Part shown: positions 27,097-34,554 of the stretch, piece after piece
Numbering within the stretch: the stretch's first letter is position 1
Layout: each line of letters begins with the position of its first letter
DNA from: Anthropogastromicrobium chipingensis_A
Lineage (GTDB): Bacteria > Bacillota > Clostridia > Lachnospirales > Lachnospiraceae
Length of the DNA: 64,000 nucleotides
Reading direction: 5' to 3'
NCBI GenBank assembly: GCA_963605535.1
Contig: CAVCXB010000001.1
Span: 56,487-120,486 of the forward strand
The notes under the pieces: generated by a model
What the model was told of the DNA's origin: nothing
Seen by the model: only the letters and a program-made list of their open reading frames with translations
Databases searched by the model: none
Translations under genes and position numbers: made by a program

Positions 27097-27687
27097 ATGC
27101 AGCAGCGAATCGGTACGATTACAAGAAATACAAAAGAAACACAGATCACGCTGACCATCAATCTGGATGGTAGCGGAAAGGCGGATATATCAACTGGGAT
27201 TGGTTTCTTCGATCATATGTTAAACAGCTTTGCACGTCATGGTCTGTTTGATTTGACCGTAAAGGCAACAGGCGATCTTGAGGTGGACTGCCATCACACA
27301 ATCGAAGATGTGGGAATTGTACTGGGCCAGGCAATTGCTCAGGCAGTAGGGGACAAGAAGTCCATCTGCCGTTATGGAGACTGTATTCTTCCGATGGACG
27401 AGGCATTGATTCTGTGTGCGATTGATCTCTCTGGAAGACCATATCTTGGCTATGAGGCATCCATCCCGTCTGAGCGTGTCGGCGGCTTCGATACCGAGAT
27501 GGCAAAGGAGTTTTTCTATGCGATCTCCTATTCGGCAGCAATGAATCTTCATATTCGTCAGCTTGCGGGCGATAACAGCCATCACATCATCGAGGGCATG
27601 TTCAAGGCATTTGCAAAGGCACTCGATAAGGCAACGATAGCAGACCCGCGTATTACCGATGTGCTTTCCACAAAGGGAAGCCTGTAA
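27097..27687 (+). CDS. hisB: Imidazoleglycerol-phosphate dehydratase
   Basis: The 196-residue protein has the duplicated metal-binding motifs HHTIEDVGIVLG (about residue 67) and HHIIEGMFKAFAKAL (about 165), and the start TKETQITLTINLDG. It is the monofunctional HisB without a phosphatase domain. The spacer after it (27688-27809) has degenerate ATGCAGTA-type repeats. Confidence 0.96.
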   Translation: MQQRIGTITRNTKETQITLTINLDGSGKADISTGIGFFDHMLNSFARHGLFDLTVKATGDLEVDCHHTIEDVGIVLGQAIAQAVGDKKSICRYGDCILPMDEALILCAIDLSGRPYLGYEASIPSERVGGFDTEMAKEFFYAISYSAAMNLHIRQLAGDNSHHIIEGMFKAFAKALDKATIADPRITDVLSTKGSL

Positions 27688-27809
27688 GATAGATGATTCT
27701 ACAGCAAAGAAGTGAGTCTGTAATGAGAGTATGCAGTAAGATTATGCAGCAATAGCATGCAGTAGTAAGTGATATAAGTAGCAATGCTGAGAGGGAGGAT
27801 TGGATTTCG

Positions 27810-28187
27810 ATGAAAGAAGAAAATGAATTTACGGCAGTTTCGTTTCAGGCGGCACTGTCGTGGGATGAGTTAAAAAAAGATGCTTCTGGACTTGTTCCGT
27901 GCATCGTACAGGATTACCGCACCGGACAGGTATTGATGTTAGCCTATATGGACGAGGCTGCTTATCTGGAGACAGCGGCAACCGGAACGATGTGTTATTA
28001 CAGTCGCAGCCGCCAGAGCAGATGGCTTAAAGGCGAGACAAGCGGCCACTTCCAGTATGTAAAGTCCTTATATGCAGACTGTGATAAGGATACACTATTA
28101 GCAAAAGTTGCACAGAAGGGCGCAGCGTGCCATACTGGTTCCTATTCCTGCTTCTTCAATACGATTACCGAGTCGGAAGAAAAATAA
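27810..28187 (+). CDS. hisI: Phosphoribosyl-AMP cyclohydrolase
   Basis: The 125-residue protein has the HisI core: VLMLAYMDEAAYLET, YYSRSRQSRWLKGETSG and the zinc-site cluster YADCDKDTLLAKV followed by ACHTGSYSC. It opens the adenine ring of PR-AMP. The fused PR-ATP pyrophosphohydrolase (HisE) domain is absent. No hisH, hisA, hisF, hisC or hisE gene follows, so those steps must be encoded elsewhere. Confidence 0.95.
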   Translation: MKEENEFTAVSFQAALSWDELKKDASGLVPCIVQDYRTGQVLMLAYMDEAAYLETAATGTMCYYSRSRQSRWLKGETSGHFQYVKSLYADCDKDTLLAKVAQKGAACHTGSYSCFFNTITESEEK

Positions 28188-28268
28188 GAAAATAAGAAAA
28201 AAATAACAAAGAAGGAAATAACGAAGAAAGAACGAAGAAAGAAATAACAAAGAAATAAGAAAGAGAGA

Positions 28269-28312
28269 AACGCATTCAGAGCAGGGAAAAACCGCGCTGG
28301 ATGCGTTTTTTA
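28269..28312 (+). terminator. Terminator of the his operon
   Basis: AACGCATTCAG (28269-28279) pairs with CTGGATGCGTT (28297-28307) with one G-T pair, followed by T6. It lies after an A/G-rich spacer at the end of hisI. Confidence 0.7.
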
Positions 28313-28387
28313 ATGCGGAAATTATCGTAACGATTCAGAACCCCATTCGCAAAATCGCTTCTACGAAGCTTCCTTTGGCTCATGTGG

Positions 28388-29413
28388 TTACTTCATATAT
28401 TCGTCAATAAAATCAAAGACAGTATTCCAATATTTATCTCCCAGCAGATACAGAGAATCTGCATGACCGGCATCTTCAGCCGTAAGAGTTGCCTTATTCG
28501 TGCCGGGCTTTGCTTCATATAGTTTATCCATCATCGAATAAGGGATAAAATCATCGGCCGTTCCGTGAATGAACAGCATCGGCTTTTCACAGGAAACAAC
28601 CGCATTTAAGGAATTTGCTTCCTTAAAATCATATCCGGCCTTATTGGAAGCGATCAGGCTTGCCGTCTGCATCAGCGGAAATTCTGGCAGGTGGAAACGA
28701 AGCTTTAACTCATTTGCAAAGATTTCCCAGGTGCTTGTGTAGCCACAATCCTCAATGAAAATCTTAACATTGTCCGGCAGCTCTTCACCAGAAGTCATCA
28801 TAACCGTTGCAGCGCCCATAGAGACACCGTGCAGAACAATCTTTGCATCCGGGTCCTGCTCCACAATCCAGTGAATCCAGGATACGATGTCAAGACGGTC
28901 CAGCCAGCCCATGCCCACATAGTCGCCCTCACTTTTTCCGCAGGCGCGCAGATCGGGTGCTACGACCTGATAGCCGTTCTCATAGTAACGCTCAGAAAAT
29001 TCAATCATGCCCGTATGATCCCCACGGTAGCCGTGAATGACAATCGCCCAGAGGTGCTTGTCAGCAGCATCTTCATTTCTATAGTAGGCACCGTACAGAT
29101 TTAAGTTGTCCGTCGATTGTATCGTAACATCCTCTGCCGGGTGTGCCTGATCAAAAGCAGCTGCGGCTGAGCGCATTTTCTTCTTCGTCGCATCAATGAT
29201 TGCTTCTGCGTCAGCACTTTGCGTTTCCTCAGCAGGGGTATCGGCATCCTCAGAGATGTTTCGCTCACCGCCGTCACCGCTTCGGCCAATCGCATAGTTT
29301 ACCAGATAATTTCCAGCAAAAAAGTCCGTGGCAGAGGCAAGAACGACAACAGCACCGCCAATTCCGGCAGCTGTCTTCTGAAGTGTCGAGAGTTTTGTTG
29401 TATGTTTTTTCAT
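28388..29413 (-). CDS. Membrane-anchored or secreted alpha/beta hydrolase
   Basis: The 341-residue protein has a basic N-terminus and a hydrophobic segment (TAAGIGGAVVVLASATDFFAGNYL, about residues 13-36), likely a signal anchor. The catalytic domain has VIHGYRG as oxyanion loop, the nucleophile elbow GVSMGAA (about residue 198), the acid in HGTADDFIP and the histidine in DAGHADS. Substrate unknown; it resembles YhfI/FrsA-like serine hydrolases. It is monocistronic, convergent with the his operon, with promoter at 29476-29504. Confidence 0.88.
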   Translation of the reverse strand: MKKHTTKLSTLQKTAAGIGGAVVVLASATDFFAGNYLVNYAIGRSGDGGERNISEDADTPAEETQSADAEAIIDATKKKMRSAAAAFDQAHPAEDVTIQSTDNLNLYGAYYRNEDAADKHLWAIVIHGYRGDHTGMIEFSERYYENGYQVVAPDLRACGKSEGDYVGMGWLDRLDIVSWIHWIVEQDPDAKIVLHGVSMGAATVMMTSGEELPDNVKIFIEDCGYTSTWEIFANELKLRFHLPEFPLMQTASLIASNKAGYDFKEANSLNAVVSCEKPMLFIHGTADDFIPYSMMDKLYEAKPGTNKATLTAEDAGHADSLYLLGDKYWNTVFDFIDEYMK

Positions 29414-29475
29414 GTAAAATAGGATATCCTTTCCAGTAAATGGTGTGTTTGTGCGCTCATGCGCGTACTCAGACT

Positions 29476-29504
29476 ATTCTAACAAAAGAAATAGGAAAAT
29501 TCAA
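29476..29504 (-). promoter_or_regulatory. Probable sigma-A promoter of the hydrolase gene
   Basis: Minus strand TTGAAT (29499-29504) and TAGAAT (29476-29481) with a 17-bp spacer, 63 bp upstream of the start codon. Confidence 0.6.
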
Positions 29505-29522
29505 TCAAAATCAAGAATACGA

Positions 29523-29552
29523 TTGTACAGAGAATCAAAATCGTGGTAAAAT
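29523..29552 (+). promoter_or_regulatory. Probable sigma-A promoter of the PHP gene
   Basis: TTGTAC (29523-29528) and TAAAAT (29547-29552) with an 18-bp spacer. Downstream, AGATGGTAATGAAACAA (29585-29601) is repeated with one change at 29602-29618. Confidence 0.5.
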
Positions 29553-29641
29553 AGGATGAGAAAAGACAAAAAGAAAAACAGATAAGATGGTAATGAAACA
29601 AAGATGATAATGAAACAAAAATAAGATTGGAGAAAACAATT

Positions 29642-30511
29642 ATGGAAAAAGACATGTTTGGCGTAAGCCGCCTCAAAGTAAACCTTCATATGCATACCAC
29701 CCTTTCCGATGGTTCAAAGACACCAGAGGAAGCCGCTGAAATTTATAAAGAAGCAGGCTATGATGTCGTTGCAATTACTGACCACTGGCTGCATCGGGAT
29801 AGTGGAGAGATCAACGGCTTGCGCACGTTATCAGGAGCGGAATATAACATCGGCGGTGGCGATGCCAGCACGGGTGTATACCACATTCTCGGCATCGGAT
29901 GCAGCAGTAAGCCAAATTTGACACAGGAGGCAGGCCCGCAGGAGATCATCGACGAGGTTCATCGCTGTAAAGGAATCGCCATCTTGGCACACCCAGCATG
30001 GTCCTTAAATACCGCACAGCAGGCAGCAGCGCTTCATGGAGTGGACGGCACCGAAATTTTTAATTCCGTGTCGGATGAAGGGGAATCCTCACGTCCGTAT
30101 TCCGGAGATTTTGTCGATACGGCAGCATGCCAGGGCTTATTTTATCCATTGATCGCAGACGATGATACGCATATGTATAACTGTGACGAGACGAAGGCAT
30201 GGATTATGCTTGAAGCCAACATTACAGATTCCGATGAGCAGCTATTGCAGGCAATTAAAGAAGGAAAGTTTTACGCAACGCAGGGACCAGAGATTCATAT
30301 CCAGAGAAACGGAGATGAGATTACCGTACTTTGCTCACCAGTCAGCCGCATTTCCTTCTTCTCTAACGCTGTATGGGCACCAGAGCGTGGTCACAGAGGG
30401 ACAGGACTGACAAAGGCCGTATGCCATGTACAGCCATGGGAGAAATTTATCCGCGCAGAGGTAACGGATGCACAGGGAAAGATGGCTTGGAGTCAGGTGA
30501 TTCGGCTGTAA
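29642..30511 (+). CDS. PHP-domain phosphoesterase
   Basis: The protein of about 289 residues starts with the PHP motif VNLHMHTTLSDGSKTPEEAAEIYKEAGYDVVAITDH, giving the HxH, the SDG and the DH metal ligands, and has further ligands in ILAHPAWS and DDTH. Stand-alone PHP proteins act on nucleotides or polyphosphates; the substrate is not evident. ATG 29642 is preferred over TTG 29627. Confidence 0.85.
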   Translation: MEKDMFGVSRLKVNLHMHTTLSDGSKTPEEAAEIYKEAGYDVVAITDHWLHRDSGEINGLRTLSGAEYNIGGGDASTGVYHILGIGCSSKPNLTQEAGPQEIIDEVHRCKGIAILAHPAWSLNTAQQAAALHGVDGTEIFNSVSDEGESSRPYSGDFVDTAACQGLFYPLIADDDTHMYNCDETKAWIMLEANITDSDEQLLQAIKEGKFYATQGPEIHIQRNGDEITVLCSPVSRISFFSNAVWAPERGHRGTGLTKAVCHVQPWEKFIRAEVTDAQGKMAWSQVIRL

Positions 30512-30597
30512 GGCAAAATAATCATAAGTGGTGTGGCTTGTCACAGATCTAGTGGAGTGGTAGTCACCAAGGAATCAACTTAGAGAGGAGAGGGAGT

Positions 30598-31608
30598 ATG
30601 CCGTTACAAATTATTCGCAATGATATTACAAAGCTAAAAGTGGATGCAATCGTCAATGCTGCAAACAGTTCTCTGCTTGGGGGAGGCGGTGTAGATGGCT
30701 GCATTCATCGCGCAGCAGGTCCAGAGCTTCTTGTAGAGTGCAAAACATTACATGGATGCGAGACAGGAAGTGCAAAGATTACAAAGGGATATCGGCTCCC
30801 TTGTAAGTATGTAATCCATGCAGTCGGTCCCCGGTGGCAGGGTGGAAAACATCAGGAAAAGGAACTATTGGAATCCTGTTATCGTACATCACTGGAACTG
30901 GCAAAAGAATATGATTGCAAATCCATTGCATTTCCATTGATTTCGTCTGGAATATATGGCTACCCAAAAGATCAGGCATTAAAAGTGGCTGTAGATACGA
31001 TTCAAGCTTTCTTGATGGAGCATGAAGTTCTAGTTTATCTTGTTATTTTTGATCGACGATCGTACCAGATTAGTGAACGATTATTTGACGAGATTGCGTC
31101 TTATATAGATGATCGCTATGTAGAAGAACATGTTGACAAGGAAGCAGAACAGGCGCGGTATCTTGCGAGCGAGAAAGCGAGAGCAGGCGATGAAGATGTT
31201 CTTCTGACAAAGGCGGCTTATCCCGCGAAAAAGAAAACAGTAACATTAGAGGAAGCGTTGGCGCAACTCGACGAGAGCTTTTCACAAATGCTTTTGCGAA
31301 AGATTGATGAGAGTGGAATGACAGATGCTCAGTGCTACAAGAAAGCGAACATTGATCGAAAATTGTTTTCTAAAATTCGTTCCGATAAGTTTTATAAGCC
31401 GTCCAAGTCCACAGTGCTGGCGTTTGCACTGGCGCTGGAACTGCCGCTTTCAGAGATGCAGGACATGCTGCAAAAGGCAGGTTTTGCACTTTCTCATTCA
31501 AGCAAATTTGACATTATTGTAGAGTATTTTGTCGAACAGGGCAACTATAATGTCTATGAGATTAATGAGGCATTGTTTGCCTTTGATCAGAGCCTCATTG
31601 GGGGATAA
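30598..31608 (+). CDS. Macro-domain protein with C-terminal HTH-like extension
   Basis: Residues 1-170 form a YmdB/MacroD-type macro domain: NDITKLKVDAIVNAANSSLLGGGGVDGCIH and PLISSGIYGYP, which bind ADP-ribose and hydrolyse O-acetyl-ADP-ribose or protein ADP-ribosylation. Residues about 215-336 form a separate helical domain (SFSQMLLRKIDESGM, YKKANIDRKLFSKIRSDK, KPSKSTVLAFALALEL) that looks like an XRE-type helix-turn-helix plus extra helices. The fusion suggests a regulated or nucleic-acid-directed de-ADP-ribosylase. It has its own ribosome site (GAGAGGAGAGGG). Confidence 0.88.
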   Translation: MPLQIIRNDITKLKVDAIVNAANSSLLGGGGVDGCIHRAAGPELLVECKTLHGCETGSAKITKGYRLPCKYVIHAVGPRWQGGKHQEKELLESCYRTSLELAKEYDCKSIAFPLISSGIYGYPKDQALKVAVDTIQAFLMEHEVLVYLVIFDRRSYQISERLFDEIASYIDDRYVEEHVDKEAEQARYLASEKARAGDEDVLLTKAAYPAKKKTVTLEEALAQLDESFSQMLLRKIDESGMTDAQCYKKANIDRKLFSKIRSDKFYKPSKSTVLAFALALELPLSEMQDMLQKAGFALSHSSKFDIIVEYFVEQGNYNVYEINEALFAFDQSLIGG

Positions 31609-31773
31609 TAATACATTCGGTAGTAGTATCGAATCTGAAAATGTCGCTTCTCATGCGACCATTCCAATCAAAGAAAATGCTATCATGTGGCTGTGAGGTG
31701 AAAACCAAGCAGCCATTTGTATATGTTAAATTGAAATACGCCTAAGAGGCAAGATAATTGGGAGGATAGGCAC

Positions 31774-32430
31774 ATGAGAAAGAATTTGACAGAACTTGTT
31801 TTTATTATCGACCGTAGCGGTTCCATGAGCGGACTAGAAAGCGATACTATCGGCGGATTTAATTCGATGATTGCAAAGCAGAAAAGGGAAGCAGGAGAAG
31901 CATTGATTTCGACGGTTTTGTTTGACGATGTGAGTGAGGTCTTGCATGACCGCGTAAATGTAAAGGAGATTCAGCCGATGACAGAGCATGACTATACAGT
32001 GCGAGGAACAACTGCTTTATTAGATGCGATTGGCGGAGCAATTCATCATATTGGAAACGTTCACAAGTATGCCCGCCCAGAGGATGTGCCGGAGCACACC
32101 ATGTTTGTGATTACGACAGACGGAATGGAGAATGCTAGCCGACATTACAGCAGCGATGAGGTCAAGAAGATGATCGAGCGTCAGAAAGTGAAGTATGGTT
32201 GGGAATTTCTTTTCTTAGGAGCCAATATCGACGCTGTGGAAACCGCAAGTTACTTTGGAATCAGAGCAGATTGCGCTGTCAACTATAATTGTGACAGCAA
32301 GGGAACTGCGTTAAATTATGAGGTGGTCAGTGATGCGATTTGTTCTGTGAGATGTAGTGCACCATTGAAGGCGGACTGGAAGAAACGAATTGATGAGGAT
32401 TATAAGAAAAGAGGCAAAAGCAGAAAATAA
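31774..32430 (+). CDS. VWA-domain protein
   Basis: The 218-residue protein is essentially a single von Willebrand A domain, with MIDAS motif DRSGSMSG (residues 12-19), the conserved threonine in RGTTALLDAI and the aspartate in TTDGMENAS. No signal peptide is present, so it is cytosolic. Similar stand-alone VWA proteins are found near tellurium-resistance and ATPase/chaperone genes, none of which are here. The stop codon is in a 3 x 12-bp tandem repeat (32422-32455). Confidence 0.85.
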   Translation: MRKNLTELVFIIDRSGSMSGLESDTIGGFNSMIAKQKREAGEALISTVLFDDVSEVLHDRVNVKEIQPMTEHDYTVRGTTALLDAIGGAIHHIGNVHKYARPEDVPEHTMFVITTDGMENASRHYSSDEVKKMIERQKVKYGWEFLFLGANIDAVETASYFGIRADCAVNYNCDSKGTALNYEVVSDAICSVRCSAPLKADWKKRIDEDYKKRGKSRK

Positions 32431-32455
32431 TACAAAAAATAATGCAAAAATAATG
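32422..32455. repeat. 12-bp tandem repeat spanning the VWA stop codon
   Basis: AGAAAATAATAC, AAAAAATAATGC and AAAAATAATG follow each other; the first contains the TAA stop at 32428-32430. Confidence 0.75.
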
Positions 32456-32586
32456 ATTTCATCTGGAAATCAAATTGTCTTTCTTATATAATGAAGTCAT
32501 CTTGGAACTTTCCAATTGATCGATTAAGCAAGTAGAATGAGAAAAGTAGATCAATAGTAAGAGGAAGGAAAAATAGGAGACTCGTT

Positions 32587-33177
32587 ATGAACATTACAAT
32601 AATACGCTCAAATCGAAAGACACTAGCAATTCAGATCAATCCAGATTTATCCGTAACGGTGCGAGCGCCAATATACGCGTCTCAAAGAGATATAGAGCGT
32701 ATTCTCAAAGAAAAGGAAGGCTGGATACAAAAGCATATCGAGAAAATCAGAGAGCAGGAAGCAAAGAGGAAGGAGACGCGAGGAGCGCATGGTGAGCATA
32801 GTGAGTCTGTGGAGCGTGAGTATTTGAGCAGGGAAGAAATTCAGAAGCTTGCAAAGAAAGCTTTGGAATATATTCCGAAGCGAGTGAGCTATTTTGCAAA
32901 GCAGATTGGAGTTACATACGGGAGAATAACAATTCGAAATCAGAAGACAAGATGGGGAAGTTGTAGCAGCAAAGGAAATTTGAACTTTAACTGTTTATTG
33001 ATGCTGACACTGCCAGAGGTGATTGACTATGTTATTGTGCATGAACTGTGTCATCGAAAAGAAATGAATCATTCTAAGGCATTTTGGGTAGAGGTGGAGA
33101 AGATACTTCCTAACTATAAGGAGCAAGTAAAGTGGCTGAAGGAGAATGGAGGGCAGATAATCGGGCGGATGAAGTGA
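32587..33177 (+). CDS. YgjP-like (SprT-related) zinc metallopeptidase
   Basis: The 196-residue protein has the DUF45 layout: N-terminal beta-rich part (VRAPIYASQRDIERIL), then RWGSCSSKGNLNFNCLLMLTLPEVIDYVIVHELCH with the HExxH-type zinc motif (about residue 153) and RKEMNHSKAFW giving the third ligand. Such genes are often near type I restriction or defence systems. It immediately precedes the BREX locus, separated by a terminator. Confidence 0.9.
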   Translation: MNITIIRSNRKTLAIQINPDLSVTVRAPIYASQRDIERILKEKEGWIQKHIEKIREQEAKRKETRGAHGEHSESVEREYLSREEIQKLAKKALEYIPKRVSYFAKQIGVTYGRITIRNQKTRWGSCSSKGNLNFNCLLMLTLPEVIDYVIVHELCHRKEMNHSKAFWVEVEKILPNYKEQVKWLKENGGQIIGRMK

Positions 33178-33209
33178 AAAAATAAATAGGGTAGACATGG
33201 TAGAACAAG

Positions 33210-33243
33210 AAGCGGCAACTGGGAGAGCAGGGGCCGCTTTCCC
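33210..33243 (+). terminator. Terminator-like hairpin before BREX
   Basis: AAGCGGC (33210-33216) pairs with GCCGCTT (33233-33239) followed by TCCC; the T-run is weak. It separates the metallopeptidase gene from brxA. The remaining 130 bp hold only the promoter below. Confidence 0.5.
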
Positions 33244-33307
33244 ATTCCTTAAAAAATGTAATGACAAATAAAAACAGGACGAAATATTTGAAATTTATGA
33301 TATTAGA

Positions 33308-33336
33308 TTGATTGAAACACCGTTTTATGGCATAAT
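33308..33336 (+). promoter_or_regulatory. Candidate promoter of the BREX operon
   Basis: TTGATT (33308-33313), 17-bp spacer, CATAAT (33331-33336), 42 bp upstream of brxA. Confidence 0.5.
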
Positions 33337-33377
33337 AACAGTTATGACGAATAAATGTTGAGGGGAGGTGCTAGACT

Positions 33378-33983
33378 ATGAATCGTTCTTATCCGTATAT
33401 TGCATCTTTGACTAGAGAACCATTTCTTTTTTATGAAATGCGTTCCACCGCGAAGTTAATGGTGTCAGGTTTTTCAGATGAAGCTGTTGTAAAAGAAATT
33501 GTGGATCAGAATTTGTTCCAATATCCAACGGAGAAATCTATTACACGTATGGCAAAAGCTTGTATCAAACGGCTTCATGCAATGGAAGATGATTCTCTGA
33601 TTTCTGCGATTGCATCTCAGCCAACCGATGTCGCAAAACAAATCTGTCTTTACGCACTGATGAAGCAGAGCCGACTGGTATGGGAATTTATGCTGACAGT
33701 AATTGGCGAAAAGTATCGGTTAAGGGACACATCTTTTGGTAAGATAGATTTAAATATATTTTTTATGCGTTTGCAGGAGCAAAGTGATGTTGTAGCTTCC
33801 TGGAGCGATACTACAATAACAAAGTTAAAACAGATCATTGCCAGAGTGCTTGTTGAGACAGAATATCTCGACAACAGTAAGGCAGATCATTTAAATCCAG
33901 TATGGCTGCATCCTATTTTGGAGAATGCCATTAGAAGCAATGGTGACACAGCAGTGTTGCCAGCATTTAATTGCTTTTCTTAG
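33378..33983 (+). CDS. brxA: BREX system protein BrxA
   Basis: The 201-residue protein matches the DUF1819 family: LTREPFLFYEMRSTAKLMVSG near the N-terminus, KRLHAMEDDSL, and QICLYALMKQSRLVWEFM in the middle. BrxA is a small NusB-like DNA-binding component of type 1 BREX. It is the first gene of a compact run brxA-brxB-brxC-pglX with gaps of 10, -4 and 10 bp. GGGGAGGTG precedes the start. Confidence 0.92.
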   Translation: MNRSYPYIASLTREPFLFYEMRSTAKLMVSGFSDEAVVKEIVDQNLFQYPTEKSITRMAKACIKRLHAMEDDSLISAIASQPTDVAKQICLYALMKQSRLVWEFMLTVIGEKYRLRDTSFGKIDLNIFFMRLQEQSDVVASWSDTTITKLKQIIARVLVETEYLDNSKADHLNPVWLHPILENAIRSNGDTAVLPAFNCFS

Positions 33984-33993
33984 GAGGTAGTCG

Positions 33994-34554
33994 ATGAGCG
34001 ATATAAAGAAACGTCTGGACCAAGTTCGGACATTGATTCAGGAACCAGATTTTCTGGAGGGTAAGGGACTAAGCAATGAAGTGAATATTAGAATCTTCTG
34101 TTATGATCCGAAAGATGAAATGGTTGTTCGGCATTTTGTAAATCAGTTGGAAACCGATCAGTCCTTGGAATGCCATTTGAAGGTTTGCAATTTATATAAA
34201 ACATTCCTCTCAATCTGTGAAGATATGGATATCATAGATGAGATTCCAGATATGGAGAAAGCAGATGGAGGCGAGTATCTTTTGGAGCAGCTAGATTATG
34301 TAATTGGCAATGGGGAATTTATAGATAAAATTCAATATGAACCGCATGAAGTAGGGGATGTGTTAATGCTGACAGGAGTGGGAGCAGTATTCCCATTTTT
34401 GCGGGTTCATACATTATTAGAAGCTATGCAGCCGCATTTTTCGGAGGTACCGATTTTAGTTATGTACCCGGGAGAATTTGATGGGCGGCATTTGAAATTG
34501 TTTAATAGGCTTTTGCCGAACGATTATTATAGAGCGTTTAATGTACTTGAATGA
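33994..34554 (+). CDS. brxB: BREX system protein BrxB
   Basis: The 186-residue protein fits DUF1788: IRIFCYDPKDEMVVRHFV, LKVCNLYKTFLSICED, and the C-terminal LMLTGVGAVFPFLRVHTLLEAMQPHF with VPILVMYPGEFDG. Its exact biochemical role in BREX is not settled, but it is essential for defence in tested type 1 systems. The start has TAGGAGG; the stop overlaps brxC by 4 bp. Confidence 0.92.
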   Translation: MSDIKKRLDQVRTLIQEPDFLEGKGLSNEVNIRIFCYDPKDEMVVRHFVNQLETDQSLECHLKVCNLYKTFLSICEDMDIIDEIPDMEKADGGEYLLEQLDYVIGNGEFIDKIQYEPHEVGDVLMLTGVGAVFPFLRVHTLLEAMQPHFSEVPILVMYPGEFDGRHLKLFNRLLPNDYYRAFNVLE

